64,000 nt of DNA. It comes from Pseudanabaena sp. lw0831 (GTDB lineage: Bacteria > Cyanobacteriota > Cyanobacteriia > Pseudanabaenales > Pseudanabaenaceae). The stretch's first letter is position 1. Each line of letters starts with the position of its first letter. The stretch spans positions 124,001 through 188,000 of the forward strand of contig NZ_BBJB01000057.1 in NCBI RefSeq assembly GCF_016584665.1. The letters are read 5' to 3'. Of this stretch, positions 18,796 through 26,345 are shown piece after piece. The translations under genes and the position numbers were made by a program. The notes beneath the pieces are model-generated. The model was not told the DNA's origin, made no database searches, and saw nothing but the letters and a program-made list of their open reading frames with translations.

Positions 18796-19230
18796 CTAGG
18801 AGACTACTCCCTTTTGATAAAGTTCAGTCAATTCACGCAAAAAATTCAAACTCTGCTTGCCAGTCATCGAGATTGGTGAAAATATATCTGAACTTGAGTA
18901 TTTCAAGATAATGTCGCGCACTTCGGCATGATTACCAAGTTGAACAACCTTCATCGACCATAGAGCAAAATCGCGATGCTCAATTTCCGAGAAATCTATC
19001 AGCTCAGCATTAACATGACGCTTATCTAGCAGAATGCGATTATAGGTTTGGCTAATCACCCGCCGACTGCCCTCTAGTACCTGCAAAAACATCGAATCAC
19101 CAAAACTCAACATTCCCGTAATTCCTACTTTTTTGTTGTTACGTTCGGACTTCTCCAAAATTTCAACCAAGTCGGGATATTCTAGTCCTGCGATCGCCTG
19201 ACTAACGTAGATTAAACGATAGAGAGCCAT
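18796..19230 (-). CDS. BLUF photoreceptor, PixD-like
   Basis: Short blue-light receptor using FAD. From the ATG at 19230 the protein is 144 residues, MALYRLIYVSQA..., which places the key residues as in Synechocystis PixD (Slr1694): Tyr8, Asn31/Asn32, Gln50 (FLQVLEG), Trp91 and Met93 (LWSMKVV). A longer start at 19248 is possible but breaks this agreement. The C-terminal helices (QSLNFLRELTELYQKG) match PixD, which in Synechocystis acts on phototaxis through PixE. No PatA/PixE-type response regulator gene is next to it here. Confidence 0.9.
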   Translation of the reverse strand: MALYRLIYVSQAIAGLEYPDLVEILEKSERNNKKVGITGMLSFGDSMFLQVLEGSRRVISQTYNRILLDKRHVNAELIDFSEIEHRDFALWSMKVVQLGNHAEVRDIILKYSSSDIFSPISMTGKQSLNFLRELTELYQKGVVS

Positions 19231-19304
19231 AGATTTATTCATTGCCAAGTAATGTATATAAGACTACCAAAAATCGCCAATGATTTGTCGCACACAATTA
19301 ACAC

Positions 19305-19343
19305 AAAAGAGAGTAGCAGCGCAAAGCGCTGCTACTCTCTTTT
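19305..19343. terminator. Perfect 18-bp hairpin between amylase and BLUF genes
   Basis: Arms 19305-19322 and 19326-19343 pair exactly around AAA; outer arms are A-rich then T-rich on either strand. Lies 19 bases past the amylase stop. Confidence 0.65.
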
Positions 19344-19361
19344 GGCTCTAGCTACTAAGCT

Positions 19362-20837
19362 CTACTTTTTGAGCCATACAGAAACTGAGCCACCATTGCA
19401 ACAAAACTCTGCCCAGCCTTCGTCATTGGTGGTCACAGGCTCAGCAACATGCTCAGTGATATCGATGTAGGTACTATTAGGATGACCGACATTCATCCAT
19501 TTCCGTCCATCTTCGCCGTTACTAAGTACTACCGCCATACCACCAGAATGATCTTCATCGCCCAATCTTGTCCAACCAATCGTATTGGGATGGTCGAAAT
19601 AGTCTAACTGATCGCCATAGCAATAGGTTTGCCGAGCAAAAAGGAACTTATCAAGTAACCATTGGTGGCTCTCCATCCAAATTTCATACTCATTGCCATC
19701 TTTACCCCAATCCTTGTAATGTGCGCCGTAGTAATCACCATAAAAAATACAAGGATATCCTTCTTGCCTTAGCAAAATCAGTGCGTAGGCAAGGGGCTTA
19801 AACCAAGCCTCGACGATTGATTCTAGGGACTGCAATGGCTGAGAGTCATGGTTTTCTACCAAGGTAACCGCGAGGGTCGGCTGATCTTTGACTAAGGTAT
19901 TTTCAAAAATTTGGCTGAGGTCATAATCTTGACCCGCTTGACTGGCGAGATGGAAATTAAAGTGCAAAGGTGCATCAAATAGATCGACCTTACCATCGGT
20001 AATAGCGATGAAATTATTTAAAGCTTCTACTTCGTAAGACCAATATTCCCCCACTGCAAATAGATCCCGTTTGGCGTGATGACGCACATGCTCTAACCAT
20101 TCTGGAAAGAATCTTGCTGACACATGCTTAACCGCATCAAATCGGAATCCATCGACATGGGTTGTGTCATACACCCATTCCCCCCAATATTTGAGTTCCC
20201 CTTGGACTTCCGAGTTTTGCATGTCAAGGTCGCAACCCATTAAGTAATCAAAGTTCCCTTTTTCGAGATCAACGTCCTTATCAAAGGATTTACCCTTAAG
20301 CAAATAGATAGCGTCTTCACCTTCGTTATAAACGTTGTAATCGATCGCATCAAAATGCCACCAATGCCATTCCATCGTCGAATACTTGCCCTTGCGACCC
20401 TCAAAAGTAAAGTGAGTCCAAGCTTTGATGTGTTGATACTCGCCGATCGCCTGATTCCGATTTTCCATGCTAAATGGAGTCGCTTCCATTTCTTCTTCGC
20501 GATCGGCCCCTAGTTTGTGATTAAACACTACATCGGCATAAACATTAATTCCTACTTTCTGTGCGGCTTTAATGGCGCGAATATATTCGTCTTTAGTCCC
20601 ATATTTGGTTCTGATTGAGCCTTTTTGGTCAAACTCGCCAAGATCAAATAAGTCATAAATGCCATACCCCACATCCATACCTCCAGCCGTACCTTTGTAA
20701 GCAGGTGGTAACCAAAGGGATGTAATACCTATTTTTGCTAATTCATCAGCTTTTTCAGCCACCTGATTCCACAGACTACCATCGTCGGGCATGTACCAGT
20801 GGAAATACTGCATCATCACGCCATTTTGTTTCGCCAT
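19362..20837 (-). CDS. Cytosolic alpha-amylase (GH13)
   Basis: Hydrolyses alpha-1,4 glucans; no signal peptide, so it probably acts inside the cell on glycogen-derived chains. About 491 residues. GH13 regions visible: YADVVFNHK, GFRFDAVKHV (nucleophile Asp), FAVGEYW (acid/base Glu), LVENHDSQP (third Asp). N-terminus NGVMMQYFHWYMPDDG is that of bacterial cytosolic AmyA. ATG at 20837 gives MAKQNGVMMQ; another at 20846 is open. glgC, for glycogen synthesis, lies 23 kb away in this window. Confidence 0.92.
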   Translation of the reverse strand: MAKQNGVMMQYFHWYMPDDGSLWNQVAEKADELAKIGITSLWLPPAYKGTAGGMDVGYGIYDLFDLGEFDQKGSIRTKYGTKDEYIRAIKAAQKVGINVYADVVFNHKLGADREEEMEATPFSMENRNQAIGEYQHIKAWTHFTFEGRKGKYSTMEWHWWHFDAIDYNVYNEGEDAIYLLKGKSFDKDVDLEKGNFDYLMGCDLDMQNSEVQGELKYWGEWVYDTTHVDGFRFDAVKHVSARFFPEWLEHVRHHAKRDLFAVGEYWSYEVEALNNFIAITDGKVDLFDAPLHFNFHLASQAGQDYDLSQIFENTLVKDQPTLAVTLVENHDSQPLQSLESIVEAWFKPLAYALILLRQEGYPCIFYGDYYGAHYKDWGKDGNEYEIWMESHQWLLDKFLFARQTYCYGDQLDYFDHPNTIGWTRLGDEDHSGGMAVVLSNGEDGRKWMNVGHPNSTYIDITEHVAEPVTTNDEGWAEFCCNGGSVSVWLKK

Positions 20838-21075
20838 AGCTAACATTCTCTATATCAAGGTTAAAAAACAAAACTAGGAATAAAGAAATTATTGCTTAAT
20901 TACGAGGCTGATTGAGTAATAAATATTTTGGAAAGGCTGGTGATCTCTATCATATTGGTTAAATCCTCTTTGTTAAATTTTATGTCGTATTTAATCAAGT
21001 TACTCATTTCACTCAATAAATCAATCACGCGGCTGCAAAAGTGAATTTGTGAATTAAAAACAAAGGACATTAATT

Positions 21076-21333
21076 ATGAGTTTACCAGAAAGAGCTAAAG
21101 CGGCTGCCAAAAATATTGAAGGCAAAATTGAAGAAGTTGTGGGCAATATCACTCATGACTCTTCAAAGCAGTCTGAAGGTCAGGCAAAGCAGGTTGAAGC
21201 AAATGTTCGCAATGCAGCTGAAGATGTCAAAGATGCAGCTAAAGATGTTGCTGACATTGTTAAAGAAAAAGCTAAAAATGTAGCTGAATCTGTAAAGAAT
21301 AAAGCGAAAGATGTCAAAAATGCTATTGATTAA
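21076..21333 (+). CDS. CsbD-family stress protein
   Basis: 85 residues, highly charged and alanine-rich (RAKAAAKNIEGKIEEVVGNI, then repeated KDAAKDV/KNVAESVKNKAKDV heptads) predicting long amphipathic helices. CsbD-like proteins accumulate under general stress in many bacteria; their action is unknown. ATG at 21076 follows AAAGGACATT, a good ribosome site. First of a run of stress-type genes in the same direction up to 23465. Confidence 0.8.
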   Translation: MSLPERAKAAAKNIEGKIEEVVGNITHDSSKQSEGQAKQVEANVRNAAEDVKDAAKDVADIVKEKAKNVAESVKNKAKDVKNAID

Positions 21334-21504
21334 ATCTAATTAACTAAAAAATTACGATCCAAGATTTTTTGTATTTTTAATCATCAAAAAATCGTCTTTA
21401 TTCCTGTATCTAACAAGATAAGGCATTCCTTAGGGACTACTTATTTAACTAGATAAATTAAATCCCAAACAATACATTTTTTAGAGAGTAATTGGAGAAC
21501 TGAA

Positions 21505-21990
21505 ATGATTTCGCAAATTTATCGATCATTATTAAAGATTGGATTAATTTCAATCCTCTCATTTACCTTAGTCTTTGGGCTTGCTGTTAAGAATAGTTCG
21601 GCGGAACAATCATTCACGCAGCTAGTTAATTATCCTCATACAGCGATCGCCACAATGGGGAAAGTTAAAGCAACTGCCAAAGATCTTGAAGGTAAAACTC
21701 AAGAAGCGATCGGCAATGTTATGGGTGATACCCAAAATCAAATTGCTGGTAAGGCGAAACAAGTTGAAGCCGATGTTCGTAATGCGGCTGAAGATATTCG
21801 AGGCAAGGTGAAGTTACCAGAAAGGGTCAAGGCTGCTACCAAAAATATCGAAGGTAAAACTCAAGAGGCGATCGGTAACGTCACAGGCGATAGCCGAGAC
21901 CAAGTCACTGGCAAGGCAAAACAAATGGAATCGAAGACTCGCAATTTAATGGAAGATGCCAAAGGTAAACTTAAAGACATGTTGAAATAA
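21505..21990 (+). CDS. Exported protein with two CsbD repeats
   Basis: 161 residues. The N-terminus (IYRSLLKIGLISILSFTLVF, then GLAVKNSSAE) is a signal peptide or anchor. Two CsbD-type units follow: about 52-97 (MGKVKATAKDLEGKTQEAIG...) and about 101-155 (LPERVKAATKNIEGKTQEAI...), the second closer to the N-terminus of the preceding gene. An internal duplication of a neighbouring CsbD gene plus a signal sequence would explain it. Its stop codon TAA forms part of the target duplication of the inverted-repeat element that follows. Confidence 0.75.
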   Translation: MISQIYRSLLKIGLISILSFTLVFGLAVKNSSAEQSFTQLVNYPHTAIATMGKVKATAKDLEGKTQEAIGNVMGDTQNQIAGKAKQVEADVRNAAEDIRGKVKLPERVKAATKNIEGKTQEAIGNVTGDSRDQVTGKAKQMESKTRNLMEDAKGKLKDMLK

Positions 21991-22130
21991 CTGATGTTAC
22001 GTGGAAGTTTCTACAGCCCTCACCCCTAGCCCCTCTCCCGCAGGAGAGGGGAACAAGAAATAATATGGGTTTTACTCCCCTTCTCCTGCGGGAGAAGGGG
22101 TTGGGGGATGAGGGTTCCACGTAACATCAG
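21991..22130. mobile_element. 140-bp inverted-repeat element (MITE-like), copy 1
   Basis: Perfect 16-base terminal inverted repeats CTGATGTTACGTGGAA at 21991-22006 and 22115-22130, flanked by the direct repeat TGAAATAA (21983-21990 and 22131-22138). Inside is a hairpin built on CCCCTCTCCCGCAGGAGAGG-like sequence; no coding frame. It sits exactly at the stop of the CsbD gene. A relative with the same ends lies at 58889-59027. Confidence 0.8.
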
Positions 22131-22177
22131 TGAAATAAGTTGAAAACTGCAATGACTAATAAAAAGGATGGAATTGT

Positions 22178-22423
22178 ATGAATTTTCTTTGGTTTATTTT
22201 GATCGGTCTAGCTGCTGGCTGGCTAGCAGGACAACTGATGAGAGGTGGTGGATTTGGGTTGGTGGGAGATATCGTTGTCGGTGTCATTGGCGCATTGCTC
22301 GGTGGTTTCTTATTTAGCACCTTTGGTCTATCTACTGGCGGCGGACTACTCGGTAGTTTGATTGTTGCCACGATTGGCGCTGTTGTCCTCCTGTTTGGGC
22401 TACGCCTGATTAAGTCAGCGTAG
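22178..22423 (+). CDS. GlsB/YeaQ/YmgE-family stress membrane protein
   Basis: 81 residues, almost wholly hydrophobic: three helices with glycine-rich turns (LIGLAAGWLAGQLMRGGGFG, DIVVGVIGALLGGFLF, LLGSLIVATIGAVVLLFGLR), the recognisable transglycosylase-associated/GlsB pattern. Members are induced by stress; mechanism unknown. AAAAGG lies upstream of the ATG. Fits the stress-type neighbourhood of the two CsbD genes. Confidence 0.88.
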   Translation: MNFLWFILIGLAAGWLAGQLMRGGGFGLVGDIVVGVIGALLGGFLFSTFGLSTGGGLLGSLIVATIGAVVLLFGLRLIKSA

Positions 22424-22486
22424 TTATTACTCGCGATACGTCGCAACGCCTAGCTTAAACAATTACTAAGAGTTTTATTAAAAATC

Positions 22487-22915
22487 ATGCCTGACGAAAG
22501 AGATCAAGAAATCACAAGTAGGAAAGTTACATCTAACTCAAATACTCCATTGAACAGATACAACGTTTCTGAAGAACGCACGACTAAAGTCAAAGATGAT
22601 AGCAGTTCTAACGCTGTGATTGTTATCGTCTTGCTTTTCTTAGCTGTAGGCGCAGGAGCAGTTGCATATTATCTAAACAACCGCCCAGTAACACCGATCT
22701 TAGTCCCGAGTGCAGTGGACACTGTGAGAGAAAACAAATCAACAGTAATCGAACGGAATAACACAACTATTAAAGAAGTAAGTCCTGCAACTTCGCAACC
22801 AACCCCAAAAGTTGACATCACTGTTCAGCCTCAGCCTGTAGCACCAGCCGAAACTCCAAAGGCTGCCACTCCCGCTGCAACACCAAGACCAACCACAGGT
22901 TCTCCAAACAATTAG
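22487..22915 (+). CDS. Unknown membrane-anchored protein, tandem copy 1
   Basis: 142 residues, not recognised. A polar N-terminus (MPDERDQEITSRKVTSNSNT) is followed by one transmembrane helix (about 45-62, AVIVIVLLFLAVGAGAVAYY), a short conserved segment (PILVPSAVDTVRENKSTVIE, RNNTTIKEVSPATSQPTPK) and a Pro/Ala/Thr tail. It is a near duplicate of the next gene, and the duplication takes in about 55 bases of leader containing GCGATACGTCGCAA. Follows the GlsB gene by 63 bases. Confidence 0.7.
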   Translation: MPDERDQEITSRKVTSNSNTPLNRYNVSEERTTKVKDDSSSNAVIVIVLLFLAVGAGAVAYYLNNRPVTPILVPSAVDTVRENKSTVIERNNTTIKEVSPATSQPTPKVDITVQPQPVAPAETPKAATPAATPRPTTGSPNN

Positions 22916-22979
22916 TCAATTACTTGCGATACGTCGCAATGCCCAGCTTAAACAATTACTAAGAGTTATATTAAAAATC

Positions 22980-23465
22980 ATGCCTAATGAAAGAGATCAA
23001 GAAATCACAAGTAGAAAAGTTACATCTGACTCAAATACTCCTGTGAACGGATACAGAGTTACTGAAGAACACAAGACTAGAGTCAACAACGATGGCAGTT
23101 CTACTGCCGTAATTGTCAGTGTCATACTTCTCTTAGCGATAGGTGGAGGAGCGATCGCATACTTCCTAAACAACCGCCCAGTAGCAACACCGATCTTAGT
23201 ACCGAGTGCAGTTGATACTGTGAAAGAAAACAAATCAACAATAATCGAACGGAATAACACAACTATTAAAGAAGTAAGTCCTGCAACTTCGCAACCAACT
23301 CCCAAGGTTGAGATCACTGTACAGCCTCAGCCTGTAGCACCAGCACCAGCACCAGCACCAGCAGTAACCGTAACAGCCCAACCGACAGCAACACCAGCTG
23401 CACCTCCAAAGGCTGTGACTCCTTCTGCAACACCAATGCCAACCACAGGTTCTCCTAACAATTAG
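22980..23465 (+). CDS. Unknown membrane-anchored protein, tandem copy 2
   Basis: 161 residues, the second copy of the preceding gene: the polar head, the helix (about 45-62) and the segment PILVPSAVDTVKENKSTIIE are nearly the same, while the Pro/Ala tail is longer through added PAPAPAPA and TVTAQPTATPAAPP. Tail growth by short repeats suggests it is a flexible spacer. A perfect-arm hairpin follows at once. Function unknown; the neighbours suggest a stress role, which is inference only. Confidence 0.7.
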   Translation: MPNERDQEITSRKVTSDSNTPVNGYRVTEEHKTRVNNDGSSTAVIVSVILLLAIGGGAIAYFLNNRPVATPILVPSAVDTVKENKSTIIERNNTTIKEVSPATSQPTPKVEITVQPQPVAPAPAPAPAVTVTAQPTATPAAPPKAVTPSATPMPTTGSPNN

Positions 23466-23473
23466 TCAATCCC

Positions 23474-23514
23474 AATAAAAAAGAGGCAGTGCAAAGCACT
23501 GCTTCTTTTTTATT
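23474..23514. terminator. Hairpin between convergent genes
   Basis: Arms 23474-23492 and 23496-23514 around AAA with one wobble pair (core CAGTGC/GCACTG). It follows the tandem gene by 9 bases and overlaps the end of cobI. Confidence 0.65.
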
Positions 23515-24235
23515 GCGGATTAGTTTGACTGGGAATCATGACGATCGCCCAATAGGGAACTTCATCGGCAACAACTGAGGAGATCGCTTTAATCGTTTGA
23601 TTGGGCATTGTGGCGCGTTCAATATATAGGGCGCGAGAAAATAATCCTAATTCTTCTAAAACTGACTTAACTTTAGCGAAATGTCTACCTAATTTGATGA
23701 TGATCGCCGCATCGGCAACTGCTAGGCGATCGCGTAAAATACTAGCTTCTAAAGTTGCAGGCATGATACTCAGTACATCATTGCGATATGTAAGGGGAGC
23801 GCCCAACATTGCGGCACTGGCAAAAGTAGAAGATATTCCTGGAATGACTTCTGTATGAAACCTGTCAGATAGACGATTGAAAATATACATAAACGAGCCG
23901 TAGAGCATCGGATCGCCTTCGCATAATACCGCCACATCCCGCCCTGCTTCTAAATGTTTGGCGATCTTTTCGGCAGCAATGTCGTAATAGGGCTGTGAAG
24001 AGCGATCGACACTAAATGGAAGTGGCATTGGTACTTCAATCTGCTCAGGGCGAATAAAATCAGCAACGATCGCCCTAGCCAAAACTTTGCCGCTTTCCAT
24101 AGTCGGATAGGCGATCACAGGAACTGAAGTCAAAATGCGATGCGCTTTAATAGTCAATAACTCTGGATCGCCTGGCCCAATTCCCAAGCCATACAAGTTT
24201 CCTTTTTTTGCAATCACTTCTTCAACTGGGTTCAT
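23510..24235 (-). CDS. cobI: Precorrin-2 C20-methyltransferase
   Basis: SAM-dependent methylation of precorrin-2 (or its cobalt form) at C20 in cobalamin synthesis. 241 residues of the tetrapyrrole methylase fold: GKGNLYGLGIGPGDPELLTI at the start, VAVLCEGDPMLYGSFMYI, VIPGISSTFASAA. All are typical of CobI/CbiL. The next gene on this strand is cobH, 101 bases upstream, so the two are likely expressed together. No cobalamin riboswitch is visible before them. Confidence 0.93.
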   Translation of the reverse strand: MNPVEEVIAKKGNLYGLGIGPGDPELLTIKAHRILTSVPVIAYPTMESGKVLARAIVADFIRPEQIEVPMPLPFSVDRSSQPYYDIAAEKIAKHLEAGRDVAVLCEGDPMLYGSFMYIFNRLSDRFHTEVIPGISSTFASAAMLGAPLTYRNDVLSIMPATLEASILRDRLAVADAAIIIKLGRHFAKVKSVLEELGLFSRALYIERATMPNQTIKAISSVVADEVPYWAIVMIPSQTNPQ

Positions 24236-24287
24236 ACTAACAATCCTAAATCATGTGTGTGAGAATCTTTTCCTTGCCTAGCTAAAC

Positions 24288-24319
24288 CAGTAAGGGCAAT
24301 TCATGAATTACCCTTACTG
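24288..24319. repeat. Hairpin between cobH and cobI
   Basis: CAGTAAGGGCAATTCATGAA and its inverse pair with one G-U. The centre GGGCAATTCATGAATTGCCC also occurs in the element at 48587-48671. Confidence 0.5.
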
Positions 24320-24336
24320 ACAAATCAAGTACATTG

Positions 24337-24966
24337 CTATAGCTCATTCTCCATCGCTAATGCATTCAAGGCTGCGGCTGCCATCGCACTCCCCCCACGC
24401 CGACCATGAATAGTCAAAAAGGGAACGCCACGACTGTTTGCTGCCAAAGCCGCCTTTGATTCGATCGCACCGACAAAACCAACGGGGAATCCTAGTATAA
24501 CGGCTGGTTTGGGCAAACCTTGATCTAGCATTTCTAATAATCGAAATAGTGCCGTTGGTGCATTACCGATCGCTACGATCGATCCCTCAATATGCGATCT
24601 CCATAGTTCCATTGCGGCGGCTGAACGTGTATTGCCAATTGTTTTAGCAATTTCTGGCACTTCAGGCTCATTTAAGGTGCAAATTACAGGATTATTGGCT
24701 GGTAGGCGCTTGCGGGTGACTCCATTAGCAACCATTTGCGCGTCACAGAGAATATTTGCGCCATTTTTCAGCGCTGCCCTCCCAATTTTCACCACATCTT
24801 CAGAATAGCCAAGATCTCCAACAATATCTGTCATCCCACAGGCATGAATTAAACGCACAGCAACTACTTCTAAGTCCTGTGGCAAAATTGATAAATCAGC
24901 CTCAGCGCGAATTGTGGCAAAGGACTTTTGATAAATTTCATTGCCATCACGGATATAGTCAAGCAT
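24337..24966 (-). CDS. cobH: Precorrin-8X methylmutase
   Basis: Moves a methyl group from C11 to C12 of precorrin-8X to give hydrogenobyrinate (cobyrinate in the anaerobic route). About 209 residues. The catalytic His is in VRLIHACGMTDI; GFPVGFVGAIESKAAL and HGRRGGSAMAAAALNAL are strong family signatures. The frame is open to a TTG at 24990, but the ATG at 24966 (MLDYIRDGNEIY) is the family-like start. Same direction as cobI. Confidence 0.93.
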   Translation of the reverse strand: MLDYIRDGNEIYQKSFATIRAEADLSILPQDLEVVAVRLIHACGMTDIVGDLGYSEDVVKIGRAALKNGANILCDAQMVANGVTRKRLPANNPVICTLNEPEVPEIAKTIGNTRSAAAMELWRSHIEGSIVAIGNAPTALFRLLEMLDQGLPKPAVILGFPVGFVGAIESKAALAANSRGVPFLTIHGRRGGSAMAAAALNALAMENEL

Positions 24967-25016
24967 GTAACAGGTCAGATTAGATCTCAAGCTATTCTAA
25001 AGCGTAAAGCCCCTTA

Positions 25017-25199
25017 ATACCAATTCTCAAAGTGGAAACGTAGCAATTCTCATTATACAAATCGGTTTTTTGAAAGCACGCCTTAGGCGTGCTTTCAAAA
25101 AACCGATTCTGGTGTTTCCAGCGCCAAAGGCGCTGGAAACACCAAAATCAGTTTCATAATGAGAATTGCTGATGGCAACGCCACTTTGAGAATTAGTAT
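25017..25199. repeat. Nested multi-hairpin repeat (composite element)
   Basis: Outer arms 25017-25035 and 25181-25199 (CAATTCTCAAAGTGG type) enclose a second pair TAGCAATTCTCATTAT (25041-25056) / ATAATGAGAATTGCTGA (25157-25173), which encloses two hairpins: about 25060-25108 and 25111-25143 (GGTGTTTCCAGCGCC). Relatives at 26211-26246, 43190-43226 and 52904-53009 share these modules. Confidence 0.75.
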
Positions 25200-25229
25200 A
25201 AGCAGTTAGGCAAAAGAAATCTTAAAACC

Positions 25230-25272
25230 AAAAAAGACAAATCGCCCGCTTAGCGGGCGATTTGTCTTTTTT
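25230..25272. terminator. Perfect 20-bp hairpin
   Basis: Arms 25230-25249 and 25253-25272 around TTA, framed by AAAACC and TAATTA. Placed 10 bases after the SIMPL-domain gene's stop on the minus strand. Confidence 0.65.
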
Positions 25273-25282
25273 AATTAGGGAC

Positions 25283-26014
25283 TTAGTAAGTAATTTGCAA
25301 AGTCACTAAAGCCTCGACTTTCTGCTCGCCAGCCAAAATTGGCACGGAGCTAGCAGCTTTGGCAAATGTGTCCATGCGTGGCTGTGGAACTGGATAAGCG
25401 ATCGCTGAATCACTAATATTAATGGTCTTTATGGTTTTGGGCGTAAAACCTAAGGCGCTCAAAACCGTATTAGATTGAGTTTGAGCATCTTTAATCGCAT
25501 CTTGGAGCGCGAATTGCTTAGCGGCATTTAACTCGGCATCGGTGGCGACAAAGCTAATTTGCTCAATTAGATTTGCACCTGAGTTAACAGCCGCATCAAG
25601 GACTGAACCAGCTTGATCGATCGCGACTACAAAACTCACACTAGTCTGTCCCGTGAAACCTTCTTGGCGTTGGCGATTATTTTCATAGACATACTTGGGA
25701 TTGAGCTGAATGCTGGTGGTTTGTAATTTCTCAACATTTAGTTGCTGCAAGCGCGCGACAATGCTATTAGCTTGACGCGCAACTTCTTCTTGGACGGCGA
25801 TCGCAGTTTTTCCTTCCACATTTACACCAAGCTGAATTCTCGCTTTAGTGGTTTTGACAGAGCGTTCACCACGTCCTGTGACCGTGAGAACCCGCTCATT
25901 TTTGATTTCGGAATACTTTGCAGAAGATTCTTTCGCCTTTGCGGCAGGTGCGATCGTTGCGATCGCGGGAACACAAAAAGCAAGACTGAGAACAAATGTA
26001 GTTAAGTGACGCAT
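25283..26014 (-). CDS. SIMPL (DUF541) domain exported protein
   Basis: 243 residues with a signal peptide (FVLSLAFCVPAIATIAPAAKA). The mature part has VTGRGERSVKTTKARIQLGV, QEEVARQANSIVARLQQLNV, TSIQLNPKY and a final VEALVTLQITY, the SIMPL/DUF541 pattern. These periplasmic or surface proteins have no agreed function, though some protect against oxidative stress. It stands alone: a repeat on one side, the phosphate operon diverging on the other. Confidence 0.88.
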   Translation of the reverse strand: MRHLTTFVLSLAFCVPAIATIAPAAKAKESSAKYSEIKNERVLTVTGRGERSVKTTKARIQLGVNVEGKTAIAVQEEVARQANSIVARLQQLNVEKLQTTSIQLNPKYVYENNRQRQEGFTGQTSVSFVVAIDQAGSVLDAAVNSGANLIEQISFVATDAELNAAKQFALQDAIKDAQTQSNTVLSALGFTPKTIKTINISDSAIAYPVPQPRMDTFAKAASSVPILAGEQKVEALVTLQITY

Positions 26015-26210
26015 ATAATCCTTACGAACCTTTGCTTTTACGATATTGTTATTTTTGCTGTTCTTAAAATATCACCTAGATAAAATAGGATTTAGAGTGG
26101 TTACATTTTCAGCAACGACAAAGATCTAGGTTCCCAAATCTTAAGAGTGAAGGTATTGCTTAGCGACATTTTTGATCGAAAATTACTGTAAAGCAAGATT
26201 TGCGGTTTCA

Positions 26211-26246
26211 GCAATTCTCATTATGAAACCAATTTTGATAAGGAGA
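26211..26246. repeat. Partial copy of the CATTATGAAACC repeat
   Basis: CAGCAATTCTCATTATGAAA followed by CCAATTTTGATAAGGAGAAT; the same module ends the composite element at 25144-25173 in the other orientation. It lies 100 bases before the metallophosphoesterase start. Confidence 0.55.
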
Positions 26247-26345
26247 ATTACTGTTGCGGTTTGGATTATGTTGCAAAGAAATGGATTATATGCTTAATTT
26301 AACTTGAATCCTTATGTAGTTCGCGTTGAACTTTCAACTTAAATC

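Noticed and set aside
24967-25280. Cobalamin riboswitch upstream of cobH
   Set aside because: The region is filled by nested inverted repeats related to copies elsewhere, with no B12-box GCCACTG-like core.
26280-26345. Possible Pho box upstream of the metallophosphoesterase
   Set aside because: CTTAATTTAACTTGAATCC has TTAA-like pieces but not the regular 8-base repeats ending in ACCT that cyanobacterial PhoB/SphR sites show; too weak to call.
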